Origin: Euglena gracilis
Taxonomy: Eukaryota > Euglenida > Euglenophyceae > Euglenales
Direction of reading: 5' to 3'
Length of the DNA stretch: 64,000 nt
Assembly (NCBI GenBank): GCA_039621445.1
Contig: CP154955.1
Coordinates: 55,681,341-55,745,340 of the forward strand
Notes under the pieces: model-generated
What the model saw: only the letters and a program-made list of their open reading frames with translations
What the model was told of the DNA's origin: nothing
Databases searched by the model: none
Made by a program: the position numbers and the translations under genes
Shown: piece by piece, positions 19,384 through 31,285 of the stretch
Position numbering within the stretch: position 1 is the stretch's first letter
Layout of the letters: the number at the start of each line of letters is the position of its first letter

Positions 19384-20258
19384 AGACGAGTAAACCCCCT
19401 CCCAAATAATAGCCCTCCAGGGCATTATTTGTTTTTTATTTTTTCTCCCGAAGTCCCGGCCCCAGGGGGGGGATATTATTTAGGATGGGGTAATATGTCC
19501 CCAAAAATTTCGAAATTTTTTGAAGTCCCATAGGACCCAAGATAGCACCTAAAACCCCCCTTTGGGGTTATTTATTGTTCTTTCTCATGAAATCATGAAA
19601 TTTAGCATTCTTTGGAGGCCAGATGATCCAGAAAAATCGATTTTTTCCCCCGCAATTTAGTGTCAGAAAATATGATTTTTTACCCCCTCCCCCATTTGTC
19701 GTTGACACGGCGTGTCATTGCCCCCCCCCCCCCCCCGTGTCAATGACAGTTTCTTGGATCATTGTCGTGCCAAGGACAGGAAGGGGGTTATTTGGGTACC
19801 CCCCCCCCGGGGCGCTTGGCCCGGGCCATGATTGAAGGTAAGGCCAGGTGGCCAACCTTAGGGGGGGGGCCAAGTTTGCATGCAAGGAGGAGGGGGGCCA
19901 AGCGCCCGGGGGGGGGTTTCTCTTTCGTAAACCCCGCCCCTAAAAGTCACGCCATTTCGCTTTTCCGGAAGTGATTGGCAAACAGTTGATTTATAGCCTG
20001 TCTTTGAAACCCCCGTTCTGATCCCCAAACCTTTTTCTCCTCAAGTGGTTGGGTTTGATAAGCCCCCCAGGCGGTTTGATTTTGCTGAAAAACAAAACAT
20101 AAATACCCCCCCCCCCCCCAGCATAATGCCCGCCAAGGGTGCCATTCAGGGCAAATACATGAAATTTTTGGGTGAATAACAACAGAACACAATCACAATT
20201 TTTCACAACAAATTCCCATTTTTGGTGAAAGGAGAGTGCACAACTGAAATTTGGTAAA
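19384..20258. other. Spacer with C/G runs
   Basis: Homopolymer C and G runs with AAATAATA and GGTTATTT bits that look like eroded ends of C/G-capped elements. No gene seen. Confidence 0.5.
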
Positions 20259-21571
20259 TAACCCCCCCCCAAATAACGGGGCGGGGTGCCCCGTAATAAC
20301 GGGGCGGGGTGCCCCGTTACTGGCACCATCTTTTTGACCTTCCCCCCTGCCCCGTTATTTGGGCACTACCTGCCATCATCAAACGTTGGATCCCGCCCCG
20401 AATTTACGACTAATGGACCCCCTTGGGGGATAACTGGTAAATCCCTGCCATACACACACAAATATGCATGCATGTTTGTGTGCATATGTACATGTATGTA
20501 CTCGCGGCAGGCAAGAATTGTGGAATATTTTCGTCCTCACTAACCTCTTGGACCAAAAAATCTGAGGGTGCCCTGTTATTGGAACCATCTTTTTCGGCCT
20601 TCCCCCCACCCCGTTATTCGGGCACTGCCCACTCAAAGGGCACTGCCCCGTTATTTGGGGGGGTTTGCAGAATTGGTATTGGTATTCAGATATTCAGAAG
20701 GCCGCCAAAGGTCATAAAGACCACCCGAAAAGGTCGATTTTCACACCCAACCCTTCTGCCCCACCCCCAAATATAAAGCCCCCCCCCCCTGAGGGCCTTG
20801 AAACCACAGCGCAATATAAAGCTAGGGGTATCCTTGTGGGAGGTTAACCCCCCCCCCCAAATAATGCCCCCCCTCCCACCAAATAATACCTCCCGCCAAG
20901 GTTTGACTTCGCCGAGCGAGTTAATACCCCCCCCACTTTTGGGCCGACGGACCAGAATTTGCCCTGAAAAATGTGGGTCAAAGTGGCCTGGTGGGAACCG
21001 GCTTCTTTTTAAGATCTCAACCCACGCAAGGCGGTGCAGGTTCACTTTGGATCTGCCTGGTTGAGAAAATCTGGGGGATGCACACAAGGCCTTCAAAATC
21101 CAATTCTCATTATCCTGGCCATATTATTTGAAAAAATTGTGGCCCAATGTGTGTTTTTGGCGGTGGAAATGCCCCTTTTTACTGCTAACCCCCCCCAATA
21201 ACGGGGCAGTGCCCTTTGAGTGGGCAGTGCCCGAATAACAGGCGGGGGGAAGGCCGAAAAAGATGGTTCCAATAACAGGGCACCCTCAGATTTTTTGGTC
21301 CAAGAGGTTAGTGAGGACGAAAATATTCCACAATTCTTGCCTGCCGTGAGTACATACATGTACATATGCACACAAACATGCATGCATATTTGTGTGTGTA
21401 TGGCAGGGATTTACCAGTTATCCCCCCAAGGGGTCCATTAATAGTAAAATTCGGGGCGGGATCCAACGTTTGATGATGGCAGGTAGTGCCCAAATAACGG
21501 GGCAGGGGGGAAGGTCAAAAAGATGGTGCCAGTAACGGGGCACCCCGCCCCGTTATTTGGGGGGGGGTTTA
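20259..21571. mobile_element. Inverted pair of AAATAACGGGG elements
   Basis: The left arm 20261-20664 and the right arm 21187-21570 are near-identical in opposite orientation. Each arm is itself a complete capped element (CCCCC-AAATAACGGGG to CCCCGTTATTTGGGGG) containing GGCACCATCTTTTTGACC, a TGCATGCATG microsatellite and CCTCACTAACCTCTTGGACC. The 522-base centre includes a fragment (20696-20845) related, inverted, to 40720-40800. No enzyme is encoded. Confidence 0.85.
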
Positions 21572-21691
21572 AACAATTGACCACACCCAACTCTGTGACC
21601 ATCTCTGCGGGTCAAAAAATTTTAAAGCTCCGGCAGATGCCAGTCAAACACACACACACACACACACACATACACACATGCTGCCAGCCAC

Positions 21692-21928
21692 ATGAAATTC
21701 ATTATTTTTCTTAAGATGGTTGACATAGTTTTGGTTCTTCAGCCTCATCCGCCATTGCCCATTCCTACACTCGGCGCAATGGTTTTATTGTCCTTTTCTG
21801 GATCAGATGTGGAGGTCAAACAAGGTTTCATCATGGAAAAGTTCAAGTTAATGCAAAGAGCACTCAAAAGGGTTCTATACCAACAACCACAAAAAATAAA
21901 GTTCTCTATTTTTTTTCATCTGGGATGA
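21692..21928 (+). CDS. Candidate open frame, unrecognised
   Basis: A 78-codon frame with protein-like composition at the 3' half: SGSDVEVKQGFIMEKFKLMQ and RALKRVLYQQPQKIKFS. It is AT-rich at third positions, unlike gene 1. Splice limits unclear; could be an exon of gene M or chance. Confidence 0.3.
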   Translation: MKFIIFLKMVDIVLVLQPHPPLPIPTLGAMVLLSFSGSDVEVKQGFIMEKFKLMQRALKRVLYQQPQKIKFSIFFHLG

Positions 21929-21960
21929 AGCACCCTGAAACCATTTCGGTCTCACCACAG

Positions 21961-22131
21961 TATTTTGGTCTGGCTGCTCCAGTTCCCAGGGCAACTAGCA
22001 ACTGGAGAAACCACTCACAACATGTTCCAAACGGGTCAAGGATTGCGAATATGCTCTGAAAATGCCATTATTGCTGCGCAGCTGTTCAGGCACTTTCGTT
22101 TTGCAATACTGGAAAAAAAATGCCTCTGAAA
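21961..22131 (+). CDS. Candidate open frame without ATG, unrecognised
   Basis: After an acceptor-like CTCACCACAG the frame reads LVWLLQFPGQLATGETTHN and GLRICSENAIIAAQLFRHF to a TGA. The protein-like composition suggests a terminal exon or a pseudogene relic. Confidence 0.25.
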
Positions 22132-22590
22132 GTCACCCAAATCGCACATGGAGTTCCACGTCGTTACACAATTTTGTGAGGTTCAGAAAGGACAGAAGGA
22201 CAGAAGCCATTAATCAAAGGATGCCTCACTGAATTCAGAGCAGGGTTCCAGTTTCATCGATCCCTTTGCACCAAGTCTTTCTTGTGAAAAGTGAAAAAAT
22301 GGACGAATAGGTTTCTGCAGCTCATCCAGTGCTAACGATCCGCAGCCTTCCGGAGGAAGCGAAAGGGCAGGGGTTGGGCAAACAAACCCACTACCCCGCC
22401 ATTGAACAGTCGGGAGGGTGGGGGCTTCATGTTTGGGTGGACGTTTTGTGACCTGTCACGATCGTGGTGAGTGGCCAAACCACAGACAGCAGGCTTCGGA
22501 CTTTCTCGAGAAATGGTGGGATAGCCTCCGGCAGCCTCCGATGGCCTCTGCTGCGGCAAGCATGCTCCCTCCCTCCATTCCCCAGGGGGC

Positions 22591-22670
22591 CATGTGACGC
22601 ACACGTGACGTGTGTGACGCTACACGTGACGCATGTGACGCACACGTGACGCGCGTGACACCCGACGTGC
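22591..22670. promoter_or_regulatory. CACGTGACG array just upstream of the gene M start
   Basis: Six or more copies of (C)ACGTGACG or GTGTGACGC are packed in 80 bases, giving repeated E-box/ACGT cores, 35 bases before the likely first ATG of gene M. It could be a transcription factor cluster or just a short tandem repeat. Confidence 0.35.
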
Positions 22671-22705
22671 CTATGCTCTGGTGGCTGGGGCCACTCTTGT
22701 GGACG

Positions 22706-22774
22706 ATGCATGGCGGGGCAGCCCTGCCTCGCCCGAGGCCACAGCCGCACTCCACGGAAGAGCTCGTCCAGTTG
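22706..22774 (+). CDS. Gene M candidate first exon
   Basis: Runs from an ATG through RPRPQPHSTEELVQL to donor TTG/GTATGT in phase 0. A shorter alternative starts at 22745 after CCACAG, also phase 0. It is grouped with the next exons because all share phase 0. No family recognised. Confidence 0.4.
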
Positions 22775-23488
22775 GTATGTGCCTCCTGGGGCCACACTTC
22801 CTCTGTCCCGATTTGTGTGATTCAACGTTTCGTTATCTTCCGCCTGTTTTTTTGATCTTGAAATGGGGGCAGAGAAAATGGTTCATTCTGAGTAGCTGGA
22901 GGTTGCAGTTCTCAAGTTGGGAGTTCAGTCATGCACTCATATATTGCATACGTATGTCATGGCTGTCCGGCAACCAGAGATTCACTGACCACCTGACTGC
23001 CCCCCATTTTGGGTGGGTGCCCTGCGAGCATGTGGGTGGGTGGGCTTTCAAAAAGGTGCTGGCTAGATTTGGGCTTGGGAAATAGTGTCCCCCCCCCAGG
23101 GGTCAGTGAACCTATGCAGACAGTTTACCCCAGGGTTTGATAGAAGGAAGGCATCTGGGGGGTAGTCGGGTACCCACTTTTGATCCCATCGGAGGCTCCC
23201 TCCCTTGGGTGGACTTGCTTGTCTATTACCCACTTGGATGTCCGAAACGAACCTGGGGGGGCTTCCCAGAGACCCAGGGTCAGTTTTTTTCTCCGCCAGC
23301 TGCTTTTGCGCAACTTTTATTCAAAGCATTTTGGTAAAGTTTTGGCGCATCCTTGGCTCTTTTGGGTGTCTAAAGTGTGTCGGCTCAGCATTTTGCGCTG
23401 AACGTCGGTCACATTGACCATGCCACAGGGACCAAAGGTTCACCTGGTGTGACCCCACCCTCTGGGGGGGGGGGGCGGCTGGACCCAG

Positions 23489-23560
23489 GTGCGCTTCAAA
23501 CATGGGCGTTCGTTGGAGCACGAGGAGGATACACAGGAGTATGCCAGCCTTTCGGTGAAG
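23489..23560 (+). CDS. Gene M exon
   Basis: Acceptor CTGGACCCAG; donor TCG/GTGAAG (23554) or AAG/GTGTTC (23560); phase 0 both ways. Encodes VRFKHGRSLEHEEDTQEYAS, strongly charged and clearly protein-like. Unrecognised. Confidence 0.5.
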
Positions 23561-24669
23561 GTGTTCAGTTGTGGTGATGAAATTTGCATTTTGAGCAGGG
23601 GTGTTCATTGGATGCACCAGCTCCATGTTGCTGCAAACTTCAAATTTTATGATATGATGATGGTTTCAGATAGCGGTGTTTTTATATTTGAGGGTTCCAT
23701 GGGGGAGGAGGGGGTCGGCCAGCAGCTTTTTTTCCCCAGCCAGCCCAAGTTCTCCAGCCTCCGAGCTGAACCCCCCCCCCCCCCCCAGCGGTCACCAAGC
23801 GACGCCCTGATTCCCCGTGCACCAATTTTGGACCAAAAATGTCAAATTCATTGCCAAAGCCAGAAAACGATGAGTTTTCGGGATTTTTTTTTTCACCACG
23901 CGCCGCTCCTTTTGCACGGCTTTTAGCAGCACCACCGCGCGGGGGGGGGGGTCAAAGGAGGCTTTTATATTTGGGGGTGCTTTGTATTTGGGGGGTTTAT
24001 AGTTTGGGTGGTTTGTTATTTCTTTCACAGTCTAGACCAGACAAGTCACAGTCGAGAAAAAGAGTGAGGGGAGACAAAACCGGTGGAAAAATTGACAGGT
24101 GTTCCAAACAATGCGATTTTTTATATTTTGGGGTAAAGAGTGATGGAAAGATTTGACTTTCTCGGGGGGGGTGCACAAAATTTGTAATGAGGATTTGCTG
24201 TTAAAATGGCAGATCATCTTCACCAAAAATTCTAAAAATCGAAAAATATTTACATCTCATCTGCAATCAAACACGACAAAGTGATCATTTTGCATTGTTT
24301 TTATTGTTTGAGATTTGATTATCCCTTGAAGACATCTCCTCCAGACAACGTTGGTATGGGGGTGGAATCCGCAGTCGAAAGGATGATGGCAAGATGCGCA
24401 TTATTTTCGTTACTGACATTTTTTTTCCCGGGCTGAGATGCAGCTTGTATTTCGAGCCGACAAACAGTGAAGTCTCAAATTCATTTCGACTGAGCGCAGG
24501 ACTCTGTTTTCCCCCCCCAGTTATTTGTTTTATATTGCGCATTTTGTTGAATTTTATGTTGTTTTTTATTCATCATTTATGAACAATGAATAATAATTAT
24601 TTTTTCCCGAGCTTTTTCCCGGGCTCCTCATACCAGAGGTTGTCACACCCGATCCCATGCCGACTTCAG

Positions 24670-24732
24670 TTTAGAGACCCGTATGCCTCATCACAGATGA
24701 AGCGGAACCGCAACCAGCTGTTGACTCCACGA
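24670..24732 (+). CDS. Gene M exon (21 codons)
   Basis: Acceptor GCCGACTTCAG, donor CGA/GTATGT, phase 0 to 0. Encodes FRDPYASSQMKRNRNQLLTP-R. Short but with near-consensus splice sites. Confidence 0.45.
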
Positions 24733-25674
24733 GTATGTTCCACTGCGCGGCCTGGCGGCAGGGCATTTAGTCAATTTTGGTCCTGTGCAGGCTCCGGACC
24801 CCCCTTCCCCCCCTCCGGTTTGAATTGCCAAAAAATTCTTTCCAACCCCCCCCCCCAAATTCCCCCATCTTTCAACTTTTTTTTTTTGAAAAAATGGCAC
24901 CTGGAAGCCCAATTTGGTCCGAGCACGTTCTGACCAAGCATACCTTCTGCCGTCTTCTGTTCCAACAGGTCCGGACCGCCCCATCACCCCTCCTTAAAAA
25001 AGTTATCCCGAAAACCTCAATGGGCGGTTGGGGGTTCGACTCAGGATTTTTTTTTTTAAGGAGAATTGCACCCCCCCCCCCGGGAGGCAGGATGGGTGCT
25101 ATGGGCAGGCAGGGGATAGGGCACTTTCGGTCCCCCCCCCTGGAGGGTCAGGATTTGGGATGGGTGCTGCGAAAGCAGTCCCCACAAAGGTGCTGGGGCC
25201 CGAAAATGGCCATTTTCGTTAAAATTTCGTGGGTCAGCAGGCACCGGGGGCCAAAAAATGAAGTGAAAAAGAAGCTTGGTAAGCTTGGTAAAAGAAGCCT
25301 TGTTCAACCCATTCCCAACCCCATCTTGGTGGGTGGGTCCGACCCCACCCCGTCCTGTTTTCCCAAGGTCATTGTTCCCCATGTCAAGTTTCTGTTTGGT
25401 GCCAAAGGAAGTTTCCTCGCAAAACTCCACCATATATGCATATATGCACATGTACAAACATTGATATTGATATAAATTAATACATTAATATTCATATAAA
25501 ATGCATAAATAAATATGAATTTACATTTTCCATTTCATTTGGATTATATACATGGTGTGTACCAGTGGGCTCCCCCTGACCCCGCCCCACTCCCCCCTCC
25601 TCCCCGAAAAATGCCAAAAAATCGGCCACCGGTCCATTTCCCCCTGCGGATCAGGTTTGGGTGTGGGGCTATTT

Positions 25675-25830
25675 TTTAGAAATAGGGTTAGGGTTAGGAA
25701 TCGCAAAGTACGAAATTGACTAAAGTAGGCCTAAAACCATGCCTAAGATTTGGCTTAATTTTAGGCCCAAATTCTGGCCCACCCCTATTCTACCCCAAAT
25801 TCCGAGGCCAACCATAACCCTAACCCCATC
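25675..25830. repeat. TTAGGG/CCCTAA-ended palindromic repeat
   Basis: Left end ATAGGGTTAGGGTTAGGAAT, centre with AGGCCTAAA and GGCTTAATTTTAGGCC, right end CCATAACCCTAACCCC. The two ends resemble telomere repeats in opposite orientation. Confidence 0.6.
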
Positions 25831-25838
25831 CCTGCCAG

Positions 25839-25925
25839 AACGCCATCCACGGCGCTCGGGAGGAGGCTCCGCAGAGGCAGAATTGGAGGTTGGCCCTCGG
25901 TCGTCCTGGGCAAAATCCCAGTCCA
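25839..25925 (+). CDS. Gene M exon
   Basis: Acceptor CCATCCCTGCCAG lies directly at the edge of the CCCTAA repeat; donor AGTCCA/GTAAAA; 29 codons, phase 0 to 0. Encodes NAIHGAREEAPQRQNWRLAL then GRPGQNPSP. Confidence 0.45.
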
Positions 25926-26224
25926 GTAAAATTTAACCTGGTCGGCTGAAGGCTCCGGGTTGTATTACACGTGAGACCTCGGTGGGGGGGAGCCCTGCTA
26001 TGTTACATAAAAAGAGACGAAATGTAATTCAGATATAAATATGGCAGGTGAATTTGGGAAACCCCCCCTGGGGGGTATCGAAGTGGACGCTTGGCTGGCC
26101 ACAGTTGGCCACGGTACCCTGGGGGTTGGTACCCTGGGTGGTGAGGGCGTAGGGTTGGGGTTAGGACTGGCCGGCCGGAGTTCGGCCGCCCTCCCCTCCC
26201 CAACCTCCTGCCTGGCGCAACCGC

Positions 26225-26405
26225 CGGCCTGACCACAAAGCGAATCCTAACACCTGCCCGGAGGCCTTTACCTTTCTTTCTCCCGGCACATCTGACGCCT
26301 TCGGGATTGCGCGGCCCCGGCCTCGGCCCAGGGAGGATGCGCGGGGAGGGCGGTCGAACTCCGGCTGGCCAGTCCTAACCTGAACCCTCTGTCCTCACTA
26401 ACTCC
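26225..26405. repeat. GAATCCTAAC / GCGCGGCC repeat, second copy
   Basis: Copy of 8880-9135, sharing five ordered blocks. Non-coding. Confidence 0.6.
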
Positions 26406-27709
26406 AGGGTGCTGTGGCCAACCAAGTGTCTACTTCAATACCCCCCTCCCCTCCGAGGATGACAAAAAGGCTGTATGGCAAGTGATTTAACCATGTGACA
26501 ATGAAGCGTTGAGCACAGAACGTTGAAATCAGTGCATGGTTTGGGGGGGGATCGTTAGGTAGGGTCTTTAAGTGGGTGCAGGTGAGGTTTAGGGTGTGTG
26601 TGAAGGGTTGTGGGGGGACCAGGAGATGGGGGGGGGGGCTCCCCAGTTTGGCAGTTCACCACTGCCCCCGCCGACCGCGTTTTCCTTTCAGGGCCCCGAA
26701 TGAAAATTTTCCTGGGGAACAAGGGTCTCCCCAAACCTCGCCTCCATGGAGCCCCCCAGAAGTTGTGGATGTGTTTGTGTATGGGTTAGGGTTCCATTTC
26801 CCCTAAAATTCAAAAATTTCCCAAAAGCAAAATCTTTCCTGCAATATTTTCTCGACTGCCGTATTCTTTGTCTGCACTGGAATTTTTAAAATGGGACAAA
26901 ACATCACATGTGCAGTAGGTCGACATGTGTGTTGACAGTATACAGTATGTTGACAATATGTTGGGCTTCCAGGTGGGTCCCCAATCATAAAAGCAGGGCC
27001 AATCATAAAACCATGGGGTGGGGAAGGTCACATTTTTCTGCCCCCCGAAAAATGCTGGAAACTGGTCAGTTTTGCCATTTTCCGTTTTCGGAAAGGGTTA
27101 GTTTGGGGTTATTTGGAAGGAATAGGGTTTTTAGGACAGGCCAATCAGTCAAATAAATCGGCCAGATTGGGGCCAAAATTGGGGAAAATATGGGCCTCTT
27201 TTAGGCCTGGATTCGGCGGAGGCATAGGAAAGATGCACTGGGCAAAACCTACGGGTAAAACATCATGGGAAAATCGGCGTAGTTTTTGTCTCCCGTATCA
27301 TTATTAGTATTATTTTTGTGCAGACTGTATAGGAATAGAGAAATGACCAAGTTACCTGAAGGGTCACCTTTTTTCACATTTGGGAGTTGTTGCTTTGGGA
27401 AGTTAGTTGCTGGCTGGACCCTCCCTTTGTTTTCTTTTTTTGTGTCTTCGGCTCTGGTTGCATTTTTTGTCTCTCAGGAACGCCCTCGTCTTGGGGTATG
27501 ATTCAGCTCTTGTTCTCCTCCTCTTTTTTCTCGTCCCTAGAAGTATGGAATTTCAAAAAAAACCGAGAATTGCACATTCTGCAAAAGGTTTTGGATGAAA
27601 CTTGAGCTGGAATTGCATTCCCCCATTTTTTTTTTTTTTTTTTTTGCCATTTTGCGCCTCCACGGCGAAAAATACGTTCCCTCCAGCCACCCTTTGGTTG
27701 GTTGTCTAG
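26406..27709. other. Intron or spacer, nothing recognised
   Basis: Mixed sequence with a poly-T tract near 27630; no supported exon. Confidence 0.4.
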
Positions 27710-27910
27710 GAACTGAAGTTCATCGTTGAGGGAGGGGATGCAGGGGAGTGGGACGGGACCCTCGCCGTAGATGTATTGGGAAACAAACCAGCAGGTTCCA
27801 TCCAGCGAGAAATGGGGTGGAATAATACCGGTTTCCAGGAGTACGAGGAACGGCGAGCAGCCTCAGCCAGCAGCCTATTTCCTGCAAGTCTAAGACCCTC
27901 CTGGGAATCA
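27710..27910 (+). CDS. Gene M main exon
   Basis: Acceptor TTGGTTGTCTAG, donor GAATCA/GTGAGC, 67 codons, phase 0 to 0. Encodes ELKFIVEGGDAGEWDGTLAV, NKPAGSIQREMGWNNTGFQE and YEERRAASASSLFPASLRPS. This is the most convincing unassigned exon in the window: consistent composition, consensus splice sites and matching phase with its neighbours. Soluble, no membrane segment, family not recognised. Confidence 0.6.
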
Positions 27911-28605
27911 GTGAGCAGATGCTGTGGGGCACAACCAACCAAACACAGGATCAAAGCCGGCAGCCAAAAAACAACAACAAAAAACACAAAAAATAATAAT
28001 TCACTTTTTGTCTTTTTTCAACAAAAAATGCCAACGAGGGTTTGAAGAAAAATTTTGAGTGGGAATTTTATTCCAACGTCCCCATCAACCGTCACGTTTG
28101 GAGACACGTTTTGGCCTTTCTCGAAAAATTTTCATGTTGGGTGTGAAACTGCACCATTTTTTTGGCATTTTTTTGGGGAAAAGGTTTTTGGGCATCTCTT
28201 TGGGTGTGGTATTGCCTGAAAGCCCGTTTTCAAAAAATGGTGTTTTTTAAAACAGACACTTTTGTTGTTGTTTTTTTTTAAAAAAAAGAATCAAAAAAAC
28301 GCCAGCTCTGCAGTGAATTGAGCGGCTGTTTTGAACCCCCTCTTCCGGGGTCCCACCAGGCCCTCCCATTCAGCCTTGCCTGGAAGAGTCCAGATTGGGA
28401 TCAAAAGAGGCGGTTGCGTATTCACCCACTGGGGATCTGATTTGCAACTGAATTTGGTTTTGGTGATCTGGCTGGCTGGCTGGCTTGGTTGAAGGTGGAC
28501 AAGTGGGGAGTGAGTGTGCACCAATTGTTTTGGTCCTTACTGGTCTATGCGGCGCATGCATGTCTGGATTTGGGGGGGGGTTATGCTCACCAGTAACCGT
28601 CGCAG

Positions 28606-28658
28606 TCAAGTTCACCGCACAAGAGGTTCAACTGCAGGACTTAAAAGAGGCAAATTAA
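28606..28658 (+). CDS. Candidate gene M terminal exon
   Basis: After AACCGTCGCAG the frame reads VKFTAQEVQLQDLKEAN then TAA. It needs phase 1, unlike the phase-0 exons before it. A phase-0 alternative starts at the internal CTGCAG and gives DLKEAN-stop. Probable end of gene M, junction unresolved. Confidence 0.4.
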
Positions 28659-29103
28659 ACCGGAATTGTCATCTTCCTGAACCGAAATCAAGAAGTATAT
28701 TCAGGCGGAGGAACCAGCAAACTCTCATCTCCCCAACAATATGTTGTTGATGGGGTGGGTGTGCACCCCTCCATTAACTGGTCCCTGACCATATCATTGC
28801 TCAAGGGGTGTCCAACCGTGACTGTGACTGAGAGGTGACCAGTCAGTTAGCTTGGGGGGGGGGGGGCGCCTGCCTGTTTTTTTTTGCTCCGGACAGCCAG
28901 GATTGGCTGCAAGGCGCCGGAATTTTTTGGGGCTCTTGGCCAAAATCCATTGATTTTGAGCCATTTTGGTTGGAATGGCCAGAGTTACCGACCCGCTCCC
29001 CCTTGGGGGGCAGGAAGTGACTGACTGCTTTTTTTGAAAGCGGTGACCTTTTTCGGGACGAGGCGGGCTGCACACCACCGCCCAGTTCCCCTCGCCGTTG
29101 CAG

Positions 29104-29189
29104 CCCCGGGTGCTGTGGCGGCGAGTCACGGGGGTCGCCCACGCGCCGTACCGCCCGGGCTTTGGGCTCTGGACGCAGGCCTCAAAGGG
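29104..29189 (+). CDS. Gene 2 candidate exon P, before unit 1
   Basis: Acceptor CTCGCCGTTGCAG, donor AAGGG/GTACTC, phase 0 in and 2 out. Encodes PRVLWRRVTGVAHAPYRPGF then GLWTQASKG. GC-rich like the family exons. The PGFGLW..A..G end with the same phase-2 donor recurs at 41582. It sits where exon C sits relative to exon V. First visible exon assigned to gene 2. Confidence 0.5.
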
Positions 29190-29994
29190 GTACTCACTGC
29201 GGCGTGCCCCCCAAATGGGCGAATTTCGGTGCCCTCAATACGGACTCTTGGGGGGGGGTCACCCTCAATGTAAAGTTCGCAGAGTTTGGAGATCTTTTTT
29301 TTGTACACCGATAACGCGCACATTGGGCAAGAATATGTATAATACACATCGAGCACACACCCTCGCCTTCGCCATCAGGCTGGAAGTCCAGAAAAGGCTT
29401 ATTTTGGTCCCAATTTTTGGGTTAATTTCCTCTGGTCGACCCTCTGCGCCTCATATGGGATCGTGGACAGCCGCAGAATTCCACTCCTGGGTTGTCGAAA
29501 AGCGAAGAAAAACTGGCCCTAGTTGCATTTTGGATTGAGGCAATCTGGCCCAATGTCTGTATCAGTTGCCGCAACCTCACGCCCCCGTCTCCGCACTTCT
29601 CGCGAAGTTGCTTTCGGCAGCACAGGCACTGTGCTTCCTTTTGTTTGCATCACCCGAATCCCCGAAATGCGCTGCCTTCCCTGGAACTGCTTTTGCTGCA
29701 AACGGGACCCTCTGCATTCTTCAGTGGGTGTGGCTGCATGTGAGAATCGGGAGAATCGAAGCCAGTTTGTACGTCCTCCGCTCACATGTTTCAGATCGCA
29801 CATGGAGTTGGAACTCTCGCAAGAATGTGAGGAACTGGTGAACTGCTCAAGGTGGTTTTTTTTCATCGCAGAGGATCTGCAATGAGATTTAGGCTCCGCA
29901 AAGGACATGTTTATTGTGTACTGCTCCTTGTGAGTTGTGAGTTGCACGTACATATTCGTTTGCCCAAAATCGTTTTACAAGCATGTGATCATCT

Positions 29995-30122
29995 ACCGCG
30001 GGCACAGACACCTGGCGAAGGCTCACGAGCGAATTGCTACCATGCGCTCTAGGAAACTGTGGGTGTGTGACCCCTCCCACCGCCGCTTGGCACACGCTTT
30101 ACCACAGGGCCCGAAACCGTAA
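29995..30122 (+). CDS. Candidate short open frame
   Basis: Reads VIIYRGHRHLAKAHERIATM then RSRKLWVCDPSHRRLAHALP and a stop. Basic and protein-like, but no good acceptor. It ends where a copy of the 230-bp repeat begins. Confidence 0.25.
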
Positions 30123-30245
30123 ATTGGCCGTATCTCGGGCTAGACGAGGAGTTGGGACCCAAACCAGGGGGTCAATCATGAGGTTTAGGGGGTTTGACCG
30201 TTTTTTGAGGTTCCCGGGCCTGGTTGTGCGATTTTGGGCCAGTTT
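30120..30245 (+). repeat. Partial copy of the ~230-bp repeat
   Basis: AATTGGCCGTATCTCGGGCT-AGACGAGGAGTTGGGA matches the starts of the units at 56706 and 56925; the rest has diverged. Confidence 0.55.
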
Positions 30246-30820
30246 TGGGTATTCGGGGACCACCTGTCCCTTGATCTGGCAGGTGGTGCCCAGATCCAAC
30301 TTAACATGCGGTGATTGTTGGGCATTTACACCTTTTTTGAATGTTTGCATGGTGGTTTTGCTCATATTTGCATTTTGTGCTCATAGTTTTGTCTGTCGGT
30401 TTGTGCGAGGATCTACTCAGTAAGCCAAAACAATGCACCTCCGGGCCACATGGCATGGTCAGGCAGTGCTGGGAAGAAAAACTCCCTGAGGAGTGCCATC
30501 ATGGATGGCATGGGCCCTCCATCTCTCACTACTGGATAAAGTGTGGTAAGTGGGTGGGTCATCCTGTTGGGCACCGTTCACGGGAATTGGCTTCAAAATG
30601 GTGCTGCCCAACGCTGAAAACGATGTAGTTTAATCGATGATGTTATTGCAATGAATGAAATCACTATCACCACACAATACAATGCTATCAATAAGCTGCA
30701 AAATTGAGAGGAAGATTTTTCAAGGTGAAAGGCGATAGCCGAACCTGCGAGTCAAACTGCGTGGCGGTAGCGATGTAGGCTGTTGACATTTTGCACAGGA
30801 ACCCGCCCACCCCTTGCCAG
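30246..30820. other. Intron, nothing recognised
   Basis: No element ends or supported exon seen before exon V. Confidence 0.45.
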
Positions 30821-30904
30821 GTCTACCCCGTGTCCTTCTGCTTCCCCCGACCCGTCGCCGAGTGGTACCACCGCCTCCTGTGGAACTCGACCAAAACCTT
30901 GGAT
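30821..30904 (+). CDS. Gene 2 exon V (unit 1)
   Basis: Acceptor CACCCCTTGCCAG, donor TTGGAT/GTTAGA, phase 0 to 0, 28 codons. Encodes VYPVSFCFPRPVAEWYHRLL and WNSTKTLD. The donor position matches gene 1 exon V (GTGGAT/GTGAGC), and the exon is 11 codons shorter. It carries the 'YPISF.IP'-like start of the glycosyltransferase-like domain. Confidence 0.75.
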
Positions 30905-31285
30905 GTTAGAGGTGCCCCCCCCCGCCCCGCTTCCAAGCACCACCACATAGGCCCATTTTTTTTCCTGTGGGGAGAAAGGTCAGCGCACACTGGAAGGCCG
31001 ACCGGCCATATCTCCTCCATGACGATGGTGATGGCTTCATAGTAATCTGTTTCTCATTGCATTCCCAAAAAATGGTTCTCGTTTCTCAAAAAAATCCGAC
31101 CTTTTAAAAAATGCCACCCAAAGTTGCCGAAGTACTCAAGTCGGATGTATCCACTCCCCCAGATGAATTCCCGCCATGAAATGCCGAAAATTATTGGGCC
31201 CCAAGTTGACTCCCCTCCCACCCAAAAGTTGTTTCCTTCGACCCTCTTTCCCAGGGGGTGGGTGGGTGCCAACCCCCCCCCCCAG

